Shown: positions 25,874 to 35,162 of the stretch, piece after piece
How positions within the stretch are numbered: the first letter of the stretch is position 1
Layout: each line of letters opens with the position of its first letter
Assembly (NCBI GenBank): GCA_965248685.1
Contig: CBDFKC010000003.1
Coordinates: 1,736,001 to 1,800,000, forward strand
Source of the DNA: VYFG01 sp965248685
Lineage (GTDB): Bacteria; Pseudomonadota; Gammaproteobacteria; Arenicellales; Poriferihabitantaceae
Direction of reading: 5' to 3'
DNA: 64,000 nucleotides
Position numbers and translations under genes: made by a program
The notes under the pieces: model-generated
Databases searched by the model: none
Told to the model about the DNA's origin: nothing
What the model saw: the letters and a program-made list of their open reading frames with translations, nothing else

Positions 25874-26752
25874 TCAAGCGATTTCTGTTTTTTCTGCCGC
25901 TGTCTTACTGGAGGGTGAGGTTGCAACCAGCAATCCAGCGGTTGTTATCACGAACATTCCAGCGACGGTATAAATATCGGGTTTTTCTGAGAAAAAGACG
26001 AAGCCCCACAACGCAGCTGAGACTAGATAGCCATAGTCAAACGTGGCGATTATTGACGGTGCCGCGATCTGGTAAGCGCGCGCTACACCGACGAAATAAG
26101 CCGCCGACAGGACGCCTAGAAGGGCCATTAGCCCCCATTGTCGTGTCCCCATCGGTGCCCAATCATCCAATAGAAACGGGAATGCCAGTTTAGTGTCGGT
26201 GGTAAGGTTGAGTATCGCTAAAACTCCTGTGGCGATAATTCCCGCAACGAGAAATGACAGGTGAAGGCTTATTGCTAGCGTGAGTGGCGCTTCTTCTCGA
26301 CATTTACTTCGAGTAACAACCATGGCGAGAGCATAAAGAGCCGCTGCAAATAGTGGCAACAATGTAAACCATGAAAAGGCATCCGTACCGGGTTTCAAGA
26401 TTGCGATTACACCAATGAAGCCCAGCACTACGCCAACCCATTGAACTCTGGTTACCGTCTCACCGATAAGGGCGGCGGAAAATAAAGCAATCATGATGGG
26501 GTTGGTATACGCAGCAACCGCCGCGACAGAAAGCGACAACACCGGCAGCGAGGCATAAAACGCAATCCAGGTAAGGAGTAAAAGAATACTGCGCAGAAAT
26601 ACCCATGATGGTAACTTAGCTTTGAATAAATTACCTGTGGCGCGCATCAGGCAGTAAAGAATTGGGACTGCCACCAGGGATCGTGCGACGAAAATTTGCC
26701 AGACTGTCAGGTTTGCGCTGACAAGCTTTACCAGAGCATCTGCGAAGGCCAT
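25874..26752 (-). CDS. EamA/DMT-family permease with an early nonsense codon
   Basis: 292 residues from the ATG at 26752, with the two EamA repeats (for example LLLLTWIAFYASLPVLSLS and VGVVLGFIGVIAILKPG). DMT proteins usually have residues before MAFADALVKL. An upstream ATG at 26824 reads MSEQNKRPD, hits an in-frame TAA (26797-26795) and then continues AVLGICIILASVLT into this frame. The original gene probably began at 26824 and the first helix is now split. Either reinitiation at 26752 gives a shortened permease or the gene is inactive. Substrate unknown. Confidence 0.8.
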   Translation of the reverse strand: MAFADALVKLVSANLTVWQIFVARSLVAVPILYCLMRATGNLFKAKLPSWVFLRSILLLLTWIAFYASLPVLSLSVAAVAAYTNPIMIALFSAALIGETVTRVQWVGVVLGFIGVIAILKPGTDAFSWFTLLPLFAAALYALAMVVTRSKCREEAPLTLAISLHLSFLVAGIIATGVLAILNLTTDTKLAFPFLLDDWAPMGTRQWGLMALLGVLSAAYFVGVARAYQIAAPSIIATFDYGYLVSAALWGFVFFSEKPDIYTVAGMFVITTAGLLVATSPSSKTAAEKTEIA

Positions 26753-27038
26753 GGTTAGAACCGATGCCAGAATGATACAGATGCCCAGTACTGCTTAATC
26801 GGGTCTCTTGTTCTGTTCACTCATCAAATCAGACTATTGGATGTGGGCGCAGTACATGAAAATATCGATAATGATAAATAAGACTACCCAGGTGCTTTAC
26901 TTGTTCTGGACAAATCCGATTCAAACGGGGGTTACTGTTTCGCAACCAATGGTATATCGCTAAAAGCAGTATCCAAACGAAAGTTTTATTGAGACACTAA
27001 GGACTTGTTTATTGATTACATGTTGTCTATTGAATCAC

Positions 27039-27701
27039 CTAATCCAATAGTTTGGTCATAATAAATACTTTTTCTGTCAGGGTGTCCAGACCTCGCTGCT
27101 TTAGACTGCCGACAATATCTGGACCGGAAGACTGGGATACGATTTCTATTGAAAAATTGCGATCAAATAAGCTCCGAATCTCTTCCTCTATGACGGAAAA
27201 TGGTGGGCCTTTCATTTTCTCTTGTTGGTATTCCATGCTGACTAACATTACTAAAGAATCTTTTTTCAGTAAACTGGACAGGTGGCCGGCGTAATCACTG
27301 CGCATTTCTTTAGGTAGCGCAACCAACGCGGCGCGATCGTAGACTGCCTGTACATTGGCTAAATCTTGAGGCGTTAGATCGAAGAAATCGCCAGCCCATA
27401 ATTCGATATCCTGGTTTCGGAACACCTCAAATTTTCCATGCTGAGTATTTTCATAGGTCAGGTCGTTTTCGATAAAGAAATCCCGGCATGCTATCTCGCT
27501 GATTTCGATTCCAAATACCTTAAAGCCTTGTTGACTGAGCCATATCATATCTGTGCTCTTGCCGCACAAAGGCACGAAAACTTTTTCGCCCTGGGTCGAT
27601 TTTAATCGCGGCCAAAATTTTATTAGTCTGGAGTTGACTTTTTCCTGATGAAATCCAAGCTGGTTTTCCCGCCAGCGTTGGTGCCAAAATTCAGCTTGCA
27701 T
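27039..27701 (-). CDS. tpm: thiopurine S-methyltransferase
   Basis: About 220 residues starting MQAEFWHQRWRENQLGFHQ, the conserved TPMT opening, with VPLCGKSTDMIWLSQQG as SAM motif I and YDRAALVALPKEMRSDY later. The frame is open to 27764, but the extra 21 residues would overlap the thioesterase gene, so the ATG at 27701 is chosen. Bacterial TPMTs methylate thiopurines and selenium or tellurium oxyanions. It is the last gene of the box-pathway run, 22 bp after the thioesterase, and has no obvious part in benzoate breakdown. Confidence 0.92.
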   Translation of the reverse strand: MQAEFWHQRWRENQLGFHQEKVNSRLIKFWPRLKSTQGEKVFVPLCGKSTDMIWLSQQGFKVFGIEISEIACRDFFIENDLTYENTQHGKFEVFRNQDIELWAGDFFDLTPQDLANVQAVYDRAALVALPKEMRSDYAGHLSSLLKKDSLVMLVSMEYQQEKMKGPPFSVIEEEIRSLFDRNFSIEIVSQSSGPDIVGSLKQRGLDTLTEKVFIMTKLLD

Positions 27702-27723
27702 AGTTATCCATTCAATTTTTTGG

Positions 27724-28245
27724 TTAAATAGTTTTGCGACCCTGTATCGAAATATAGTGTTCAATACTTGTTCGCATGTTAGGAGGAATTGATATGGGTT
27801 TCATGGATCGGGCATCGACGAATGCCGCTGTTGTCGTGCCGGTACAGCAGAGCACATCATCTTGATATCCCTCGACGCAATGAGACAGGGACGACGTTCC
27901 TAATTTCTGTATAAAAATATGTTGAATAAGGGGAGGTCCGGGTTTGATAGGAGCTGAAAAATCATAGTTCAATGAAACGAATGGTGTGCCGACGCCGTAT
28001 TCCAAATTTAATTGATACCAGTCTGCTCCCAAACAGGATCGGTACCAGGCTTCAATGCCCAACAAACCCCAGGCCGGAATATTGGCAGTGTAGGCTATTT
28101 GAGCCGGGTCACAGTCTCCCCAGGATACAGTGACTGGATGCGCGACCGGGCTGGTCAGAGAATAATTGGGTTCATCAATGTCACGACTACCTTGCGGCGA
28201 CTTGAACCCCTTTTTATTATCAGTCTGTACCGGATTTCGCGGCAT
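27724..28245 (-). CDS. hotdog acyl-CoA thioesterase of the box cluster
   Basis: 173 residues. The 4-hydroxybenzoyl-CoA thioesterase-type motif VSWGDCDPAQIAYTANIPAW carries the active-site Asp, and LNYDFSAPIKPGPPL follows. A ~35-residue polar N-terminal extension precedes the fold. The start is immediately next to the boxB stop, which implies co-translation. In box clusters such enzymes probably relieve CoA trapping by hydrolysing benzoyl-CoA or ring-cleavage thioesters; the substrate here is inferred from context. Confidence 0.88.
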   Translation of the reverse strand: MPRNPVQTDNKKGFKSPQGSRDIDEPNYSLTSPVAHPVTVSWGDCDPAQIAYTANIPAWGLLGIEAWYRSCLGADWYQLNLEYGVGTPFVSLNYDFSAPIKPGPPLIQHIFIQKLGTSSLSHCVEGYQDDVLCCTGTTTAAFVDARSMKPISIPPNMRTSIEHYISIQGRKTI

Positions 28246-29688
28246 TTAGTTGAGCCGAACGTATTCGAAATCACCGGGTTGTCGATCGACCCCGACTTTA
28301 GGTTTGGCGATCCAGCTCGCCACTTCCCCTGGTTCGATTACCGGTTGCATTAATGACGCGATGAATTCCCCGTCCTGATCGTTGGGGAGCCAATCTCCCT
28401 GGTTCCGGCTAAATTCTTCATGACTGATAACTTCACCGTCAGGTGTTGTGTAAATATCCGCGAATTCGCCGATTGCTCGATGAAAAGCTGGATGAGGCAG
28501 GTTTAGTTTAAAATCCACACCGGCTCGCTGGATGATTCTATTCCAGCGATCAATTCCTTTGGCGGCATCCCTTGAATAGTCGTCTCTTAGACGAACATTG
28601 AGACTCGAGAGGGCGCTTTCTTCAACCATGGAAAGTTTTCCATCAACCAATCTGAGTGCCGGGTAAGTCAGATCTTGTAGTTCATGGTCATCATCGATTT
28701 TGTCCTCATGAAAGCGACCTTTGATCCCGGCGATATAGGCGTTAGCGGCATTGGTAGATACTTCAGAACCAAACAGATCCAGGGAAAGGGAATAGTGCAG
28801 CCTCGCTTTTTTCTGCAAAGTAGGCAGGTCAATCACACCCAGGGCTCTGACTTTTTCAATATCATTCGGGTCTTCTAACCCCGCTTGGTTCATTGCTTCG
28901 CAGGTACGTTCGATAACGCGGCCAACTCCGCTCTCACCGACATACATATGATAAGCCTCTTCCATCAGCATGAATCGGGTGGTTCGTGATAGCGGGTCGA
29001 ATCCGGATTGGGCCAAACTTTCCAATTGCATCTTGCCATCACGGTCGGTAAAAAACGTAAACATAAAAAAAGATAACCAGTCGGGGGTTTGCTGATTGAA
29101 AGCCCCCAACATTCTTGGCTTGTCGAGGTCTCCTGAGCGTCGTTGCAGCAGCATATTGGCTTCTTCCCGGCCGTCTGCAGCAAAATATTTTTGTAACAGG
29201 TAGACCATGGCCCATAGATGACGAGCCTCTTCGACGTTTATTTGAAACAGATTGCGCATGTCGTACAAGGACGGGGCGGTAGTGCCAAGATAGCGCTGTT
29301 GTTCAACCGAAGCAGGCTCGGTATCACCCTGGATGACAATAAGGCGACGCAGCAGGGCACGATATTCTCCCGGAATCTGCTGCCAGACGGGATCTCCTTT
29401 GTGATCGCCAAATCCAATGGTTCGGTCTTCCACCTGGGGAGCCAGTAATACGCCCCAACGGTAGTCGGGCATTTTTACAAACCCAAACTGAGCCCAACCT
29501 TCCTTTTCGACGCCGATGGCGGTGCGCAAATATACCTGTTTATCCTGAAATCCATTGGGCCCCATTGCGTTCCACCAATTAAAGAAATCCGGATGCCAGC
29601 GTTCCAGCGCTTTTAACACCCGGCGATCCTGGGCCAGACCCACGTTATTGGGAATGAGGCTTTCATAATCTACTTGAGTGGTACTCAT
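28246..29688 (-). CDS. boxB: benzoyl-CoA 2,3-epoxidase subunit BoxB
   Basis: 480 residues, the normal length. Characteristic stretches are RTAIGVEKEGWAQFGFVKMP, RNLFQINVEEARHLWAMVYL (Glu-Ala-Arg-His of the di-iron helix) and MLMEEAYHMYVGESGVGRV (second Glu/His iron-ligand helix). BoxB is the di-iron oxygenase that converts benzoyl-CoA to 2,3-epoxybenzoyl-CoA, with electrons from the BoxA reductase. It lies between boxC and the thioesterase. boxA is not in this window. Confidence 0.97.
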   Translation of the reverse strand: MSTTQVDYESLIPNNVGLAQDRRVLKALERWHPDFFNWWNAMGPNGFQDKQVYLRTAIGVEKEGWAQFGFVKMPDYRWGVLLAPQVEDRTIGFGDHKGDPVWQQIPGEYRALLRRLIVIQGDTEPASVEQQRYLGTTAPSLYDMRNLFQINVEEARHLWAMVYLLQKYFAADGREEANMLLQRRSGDLDKPRMLGAFNQQTPDWLSFFMFTFFTDRDGKMQLESLAQSGFDPLSRTTRFMLMEEAYHMYVGESGVGRVIERTCEAMNQAGLEDPNDIEKVRALGVIDLPTLQKKARLHYSLSLDLFGSEVSTNAANAYIAGIKGRFHEDKIDDDHELQDLTYPALRLVDGKLSMVEESALSSLNVRLRDDYSRDAAKGIDRWNRIIQRAGVDFKLNLPHPAFHRAIGEFADIYTTPDGEVISHEEFSRNQGDWLPNDQDGEFIASLMQPVIEPGEVASWIAKPKVGVDRQPGDFEYVRLN

Positions 29689-29721
29689 TAGCTAATTCTC
29701 TTCTATCTTATTTATCTATGG

Positions 29722-31374
29722 TCACACCCGCTGGCGGGTATAGCCGGGCTTGCGTCCACTGCCATATCGCTTCAGTGCACCCTGTTCGCCTACCGCATTG
29801 GGGCGTTGAAAAATCCAATTCTGCCAGGCAGTCAGGCGGCCAAATATTTTTGTTTCCATGGTTTCCGGACCGGCAAATCGGAGATTGGCCTCCATTCCGG
29901 TCATCGCGTCAGGCGAAAAACTCACCCGTTCTTCCAGATATAGTCGAATTTCGTCTTGCCAGTCGATGTCATCGAAGCTGTTGGTAACCAGACCCAGACG
30001 TTCGGCACTTTCCCCATCCAGCGTTTCACCAGTTAGAGATTGTAACTTTTCCAGAGTTTCCGGCTCACCAAGATACCTGGTTTGTAATCGGCTTAATCCA
30101 TTGGACATTAAATACTGCCCGAAGTTGGTTGGTGAAAGTACCATGCTCGCTTCCTTTCCTGGGTCTTCTTCGAATTCTCCCATTGCCATAAAGCTACGGT
30201 CACAAGCCAATGCGATTTCTGCCAGGGTGCCGGAAAAACAGCTGTTGATTTCAACCAGCGCAACCAGAGACCGCGAGGTCAGATCGATGCGTTTCAGTAC
30301 TCTTGCCCAGTTGAGCAATGTTTCCCGAACCAGCCAGTGATCCGTATTAGCTTGAAGAAACTGATCCATGGCAACGATATCTTTGTCGCTACCGATGGTT
30401 TTGAAAACAATTACTCCAATTTCCTCTTCATTGCTACGCAGGTGCAGCATCACGTCATCCAATTCCCGGGCAGCTTTAATTGCCCAGAATTCGCAACCCT
30501 GATTTAATAGTCCCTCTATGGTGTAAAGAGCCTGTTCCTCCGGTCCCTGAATAGTAATCGTACCGATTCTTTGCGAGCGGTCAATGTCCAGCATTACCAT
30601 AGAATACGCAACCCCATCAGAACTGAAGACTGGTGCTAATGGATTTAAGGTTATACCCTGTGCTAATGGTAGTTGTTCAGAACGGCTGGCAAACTCCCCG
30701 GCACGCTGATTCACGATTTGATCAAATTGCGATTTGGGTACTGTCTCGTCCACCAACCGCCACTCGACGGCCTTAGTCCCGCGGATTCCCTCTTCAAGGC
30801 AGCAAAAAACATCTGCACGGTCACGCCGCACCTTGCGTTTGTCCGTCACCCTGGTTAGTCCACCGGTACCTGGAAGCACTGCGAGCAGGGGCACTTCGGG
30901 TAGTCCTACCGAAGAACTGCCATCGTCGGTCAGTATAATGTGGTCGCAGGCAAGTGCCAATTCATAGCCTCCACCAGCGCAGGCACCCTGGATTGCCGCA
31001 ATAAAGTGAATACCGGAAGATGCGCTTGCCTGCTCCATAGAGTTTCTGGTTTCATTGGTGAACTTACAGAAGTTGACCTTATGCGCGTGGTCCGCTGCCG
31101 CCAGCATTCTGATATTGGCACCGGCGCAAAATACATTATCCTTGCCTGATCGAATGATCACAACTTTTACCTCAGGGTGTTCAAATCGAATTCGCTGCAA
31201 AGCGTCGTACAATTCTATGTCGACCCCAAGGTCATAGGAATTGAGTTTGAGTTGATAACCATCGAATAACCCACCGTCCGGATTTACGTCCATAATCAAA
31301 CTGGTGATCTCCCCGCTAAACTCCAGCCGCCAGTGTTGATAGAGATCCGGGTGGGTTTGAAAACTAATAGTCAT
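29722..31374 (-). CDS. boxC: 2,3-epoxybenzoyl-CoA dihydrolase BoxC
   Basis: 550 residues, the expected size for BoxC, which is built from two crotonase-like modules. The first module has HFIAAIQGACAGGGYELALA, forming the oxyanion hole; the second has ALVEINSCFSGTLAEIALAC. BoxC hydrolyses the epoxide ring product to 3,4-dehydroadipyl-CoA semialdehyde and formate. It is 33 bp upstream of boxB in the same transcript. Confidence 0.97.
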   Translation of the reverse strand: MTISFQTHPDLYQHWRLEFSGEITSLIMDVNPDGGLFDGYQLKLNSYDLGVDIELYDALQRIRFEHPEVKVVIIRSGKDNVFCAGANIRMLAAADHAHKVNFCKFTNETRNSMEQASASSGIHFIAAIQGACAGGGYELALACDHIILTDDGSSSVGLPEVPLLAVLPGTGGLTRVTDKRKVRRDRADVFCCLEEGIRGTKAVEWRLVDETVPKSQFDQIVNQRAGEFASRSEQLPLAQGITLNPLAPVFSSDGVAYSMVMLDIDRSQRIGTITIQGPEEQALYTIEGLLNQGCEFWAIKAARELDDVMLHLRSNEEEIGVIVFKTIGSDKDIVAMDQFLQANTDHWLVRETLLNWARVLKRIDLTSRSLVALVEINSCFSGTLAEIALACDRSFMAMGEFEEDPGKEASMVLSPTNFGQYLMSNGLSRLQTRYLGEPETLEKLQSLTGETLDGESAERLGLVTNSFDDIDWQDEIRLYLEERVSFSPDAMTGMEANLRFAGPETMETKIFGRLTAWQNWIFQRPNAVGEQGALKRYGSGRKPGYTRQRV

Positions 31375-31435
31375 CCTGAATTTGTCAATGCAAGGCCGAT
31401 TTGGACTGACTGATCATATCTTATAAATTGGGAAA

Positions 31436-32251
31436 TTAATTTTCAGGATCAAGTGTGCGAATAAAATCGTCCACCAGGTTCAGGACGACTTCGGTTTGTT
31501 CCCTGTGAGGAGAATGTCTGCAATTATCTAGCAGATTGGTTTCCAACCGGGCCTGAACATGTGCCTCGGCAATTTCAATCTGCCTACTGCTTCCGTATTG
31601 ATCCTGTTTACCCTGAATCACTTTTACCGGGACCCGAATGTCACTAAGATAGCTAGTGATATTCCAGTTGCGGAATTCAGGATCGAGCCAGGCATTACAC
31701 CAACCGTTGAAAGCAATATCAACATTGTTGCCGTGGTAACGTTGCAGTTTTTGCCGCAGGTCTCCACTTTCGAATGCATGCTTCGCAGTTTCGATTGCTG
31801 AAACTGCCACCTGCTCAGTGACAAAATGGGGTGCGAACAGAATTAACCCCTGTAGATTCGGCGGTGGATTACGTCCGCCAAATATTGCCGCGATGGACGC
31901 CCCGTCAGAATGACCGAGCAGGAGGAATTTCTGATCGTGTTGACACAATTGCTTCAGCAATTCAGGCAACGCAACCTGGGCTTCGTCATGCATGTAACTG
32001 AGCGGCCGCGGTATTGAGCAGGGATCAGATTGTCCATAACCCAACCGGGAATAGATCAATACCGTCGAGCCGGTTACTTCAGCAAGTTGATCCGGGAAGT
32101 TCTGCCAGGCTTCAACTGAGCCCAGGCCTTCGTGCAATAACACCAGAACTCTATCGTTGTTGATAGAAACCGGATTAATCTTCTTATACTCAATGCGCTG
32201 GTGATTAATCTGAGCATAGCTCGATTCGGACTGATCTCCCACGACCCGCAC
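31436..32251 (-). CDS. alpha/beta hydrolase in the box operon
   Basis: 271 residues with the alpha/beta-hydrolase fold: LLHEGLGSVEAWQNFPDQL, nucleophile elbow LLGHSDGASIAA with serine in GHSDG, and a late histidine in DNCRHSPHREQ. It is placed between the CoA ligase (2-bp gap) and boxC. It could hydrolyse an aromatic ester feeding the pathway or a ring-cleavage lactone or thioester; position supports a catabolic role but not a specific substrate. Confidence 0.88.
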   Translation of the reverse strand: MRVVGDQSESSYAQINHQRIEYKKINPVSINNDRVLVLLHEGLGSVEAWQNFPDQLAEVTGSTVLIYSRLGYGQSDPCSIPRPLSYMHDEAQVALPELLKQLCQHDQKFLLLGHSDGASIAAIFGGRNPPPNLQGLILFAPHFVTEQVAVSAIETAKHAFESGDLRQKLQRYHGNNVDIAFNGWCNAWLDPEFRNWNITSYLSDIRVPVKVIQGKQDQYGSSRQIEIAEAHVQARLETNLLDNCRHSPHREQTEVVLNLVDDFIRTLDPEN

Positions 32252-32253
32252 GA

Positions 32254-33801
32254 TTAAGTGCGCAGTTTAAAACGTTGAATTTTACCGGTCGCGGTTTTGG
32301 GTAATTCGGTCACGATCTCGATTACCCGAGGGTATTTCCATGTTCCAATTGCGTTCTTTACATGCTCTTTCAACTCTTCAATAAGTGCCTGAGGCGCGAC
32401 GGGTGCGGTTTCTCCAGGCTTTAATATGATGAATGCACGTGGTTTAGTCAGTCCGTCTTCGTCTTCATATCCGACCACCGCTGCTTCCTGAATAGCGTTG
32501 TGAGAAATCAGTGCCGATTCGACCTCAAATGGTGCCACCCACTGCCCGCTTACCTTGAACATGTCATCGGTGCGGCCGCAATATATATAGCGGCCTTCAG
32601 CGGTACGAGTATATTTGTCTCCAGTGCGAGTCCAACCGGATTCGAAAGTGGTTTGATTTTTTTCTGCCTGATTCCAGTATCCTGGCGTCGCGGAAGCACC
32701 TTCGACCAGTAATTCTCCAATCTCATCGGCAACTACCTCGTCACCTAATTCATTAACCAGGCGCAACTTATACCCGGGTACGGCGGTGCCGGAAGTTCCA
32801 TAAACTACTGAGTCAGGGTAGTTTGACAGGAAAATATGTAGCAATTCGGTAGAGCCAACGCCATCAATGATATCGACCCCAAAAATTCGCCGCCATTTTT
32901 CTCCTACTTCTCTGGGCAGCGCTTCACCGGCGGATACGCATATCCGTAATCGACCAGATCCCGATTCAACAGAACACTCAGGATGGGCGAGCATAGCTGC
33001 ATATAAAGTTGGAACGCCGTAAAAAATTGTTGGCTGGTGTTGCTGTAGCGTTGCAAATATGTCATCAGGAGTGGGCCGTGCAGTCCAAAGAATAGTGGTT
33101 GCACCAACCGACATTGGAAAACTTAGCGCATTGCCAAGGCCATAGGCAAAGAACAGTTTAGCCGCTGAGAATACGACATCATCCTGGGCTATGCCGAGAA
33201 CAGCCTGGCCGTAATCCAGAGCCGTATCCATCATGCTGTGGTGTTCGTGGGGCACCCCTTTGGGTTCGCCGGTTGATCCCGACGAATATAGCCAAAATGC
33301 AATATCGTCGAAACGGGTCTTTGCGGTCTCGAAGGTTGAAGACTGTCTAGTCAACTCCTGATGAAAATCGCTGTACAGTCCTGGCTGATCACCCAGCACA
33401 AACACCTTTTCCAGTTTGGGAAGCTCTGGCAGTAATTCTTCCACGCTCGGTAAAATTGGCTTGGACACAAAGAGCGCGATGGCAGCCGAATCCGAAAGGA
33501 TATATTGGTAGGAATCAGTGCCCAGCAACGTGTTTATTGCGACTGGTACTACACCCGCGCGAAGGGCGCCGAGAAATACTGCCGGCCAATCCACGCTGTC
33601 ATGCATTAGTATGCCAATTCGACTATTTGCCTGGATTCCGTTAGTCAATAACAGATTGGCTACCCGGTTACTAGCAAATTGCAGCTGACTATAGGTTATG
33701 GTGTTTTTCTGATCGACAAATGCTGGTTTATCCCCACGTCCCTGTTCGATATTTCTGTCCAATAGATCGGTAACAGCATTATATTGGGCAGGGTAGCGCA
33801 T
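32254..33801 (-). CDS. benzoate-CoA ligase family protein
   Basis: 515 residues of the ANL adenylating superfamily. Visible motifs are the P-loop YSSGSTGEPKGVPHEHHSMM, DGVGSTELLHIFLS (A5), WTRTGDKYTRTAEGRYIYCGR (A7-A8, quoted in parts: TGDKY and GRYIYCGR) and catalytic Lys in TATGKIQRFKLR at the extreme C-terminus. The size and GSTGEPKG/HEH context fit benzoate-CoA ligases, which make benzoyl-CoA from benzoate, CoA and ATP. It directly precedes the hydrolase and boxC in the transcript. Confidence 0.93.
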   Translation of the reverse strand: MRYPAQYNAVTDLLDRNIEQGRGDKPAFVDQKNTITYSQLQFASNRVANLLLTNGIQANSRIGILMHDSVDWPAVFLGALRAGVVPVAINTLLGTDSYQYILSDSAAIALFVSKPILPSVEELLPELPKLEKVFVLGDQPGLYSDFHQELTRQSSTFETAKTRFDDIAFWLYSSGSTGEPKGVPHEHHSMMDTALDYGQAVLGIAQDDVVFSAAKLFFAYGLGNALSFPMSVGATTILWTARPTPDDIFATLQQHQPTIFYGVPTLYAAMLAHPECSVESGSGRLRICVSAGEALPREVGEKWRRIFGVDIIDGVGSTELLHIFLSNYPDSVVYGTSGTAVPGYKLRLVNELGDEVVADEIGELLVEGASATPGYWNQAEKNQTTFESGWTRTGDKYTRTAEGRYIYCGRTDDMFKVSGQWVAPFEVESALISHNAIQEAAVVGYEDEDGLTKPRAFIILKPGETAPVAPQALIEELKEHVKNAIGTWKYPRVIEIVTELPKTATGKIQRFKLRT

Positions 33802-33815
33802 TATTCAGGCTGAAT

Positions 33816-34598
33816 CTATCTGCTGTATTCAGGTTTCCGTTTACTCCTAAACGCATTAAGACCTTCGATAAAATCTTCAGACATATAACATTCGGTTTGA
33901 CTGGCAGATTCTGCCGCCAGGGCTTCTCCTAAAGGACCCAGCGGGAGACGGTATTGACGTTTCGCGCCCTGGACCGAAAGCGTGGCCTTGTCCGCCAATC
34001 GGGTCGCTTTGTCCCAGGCGACCGCTACCGCGCCTCCGGGAAGGCAGATTTCGTCGATAAGATTGATTTCATAACAGGTTTGGGTATCCAGCTTTCTCGC
34101 TTCCCAGATAAGCTTGCGCGCCCAATTGCGTCCAACTCTGTCGGGTAAGGTTACGCTTAAACCCCAGTCGGGACCCAGTCCAATGCGACTAAATGAAAAA
34201 GTAAATCTGGAGGATCTACTCGCTATTACAATATCGCAAAGTAACGCCAAGCCGATGCCGGCGCTGGCTGCGTGGCCTTCAATCGCCGCGATCACCGGTT
34301 TATCACAGCCAGCAATAGCGAGTGCAGTATCCCGGATATCGTTCATTTCTTCCAGAGCGGCGGCTTCGGTCATATCCTCCATGGAACCAATATCGCCGCC
34401 TGCGCAAAAATTTTCCCCTGCACCAGTTAGGATAACAGCCCTTATATCCGGGTCTAATCGAATTTGACCAAACACATTACGAAGATCGCTTCGGGTGATT
34501 TCATCGATGGCATTAACTACCTGGGGGCGATTCAGGGTCACCGTCATAACCCCATGGGCGAGGTGGGTTAAAACATTTTGTCCGATTTGCATGTTCAC
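33816..34598 (-). CDS. enoyl-CoA hydratase/isomerase family protein
   Basis: 260 residues, a complete crotonase. Oxyanion-hole segments are ENFCAGGDIGSMEDM and IEGHAASAGIGLALLCDI, and the later GLGPDWGLSVTLPDRVG lacks the usual second catalytic Glu (GPDWG rather than PExG). Its hydratase chemistry is therefore uncertain; an isomerase or a ring-cleavage step is possible. It is the first gene of the box run, 14 bp before the CoA ligase. Confidence 0.92.
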   Translation of the reverse strand: MNMQIGQNVLTHLAHGVMTVTLNRPQVVNAIDEITRSDLRNVFGQIRLDPDIRAVILTGAGENFCAGGDIGSMEDMTEAAALEEMNDIRDTALAIAGCDKPVIAAIEGHAASAGIGLALLCDIVIASRSSRFTFSFSRIGLGPDWGLSVTLPDRVGRNWARKLIWEARKLDTQTCYEINLIDEICLPGGAVAVAWDKATRLADKATLSVQGAKRQYRLPLGPLGEALAAESASQTECYMSEDFIEGLNAFRSKRKPEYSR

Positions 34599-35162
34599 GT
34601 TTCTAATCTCTAGGTACTCTCCCTGTTACAGGGATTCCGCGTATGTCCCCCAATACATACTCTTACGCGATTCGGTGGCCTTCATACACCGAAATCACAT
34701 TGGGCGACGGTAACACGCTGTCACGCATATTAGTGACCGCATACCTACCCCCCAGAGAAAACTCTTCAGACCTATCACTTAAGTAATGATATAGCTGATT
34801 CCCTGGCCGTCGCGAAGTAATCTGAATCCAATGATCAGGCGTTCGACTTGACGCCTGATCTATATTTCTCGAGTGGCATTCTTAAAAATTCATTTCGGGT
34901 TTATTTGAACGCGAGAATCATGAATTTTTCTACCAAAGCATAAGTGAGATAATAATGGTGATCACCAAAGATTGCTACCTTACTAGCACAATTCGTCGTT
35001 TAAATATGTCTAATTCACTACACTAGCTGGCGACTACCCATTAAGAGTGTTGGATTTTTCCTTCAGCCGAGTGGGCTAAAATATTGAATTTGCGGTAGTC
35101 CAGATCAGATTAAGCACGAAAAACCGGAATAATCCGCTACTTATTCTATAAATATCAATAAG
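34599..35162. other. box operon upstream region with two palindromes
   Basis: No gene is seen in 564 bp. TCCCTG-TTA-CAGGGA (34620-34634) is a perfect 6-bp palindrome 22 bp before the first box gene and could be an operator. GATCAGGCG-N10-CGCCTGATC (34833-34860) is a perfect 9-bp stem-loop; it has no T-tract on either side, so terminator function is doubtful. The box promoter should lie here. Confidence 0.45.

Noticed and set aside
34833..34860. Rho-independent terminator
   Set aside because: A perfect 9-bp stem but no T-tract on either side and no gene end close by.
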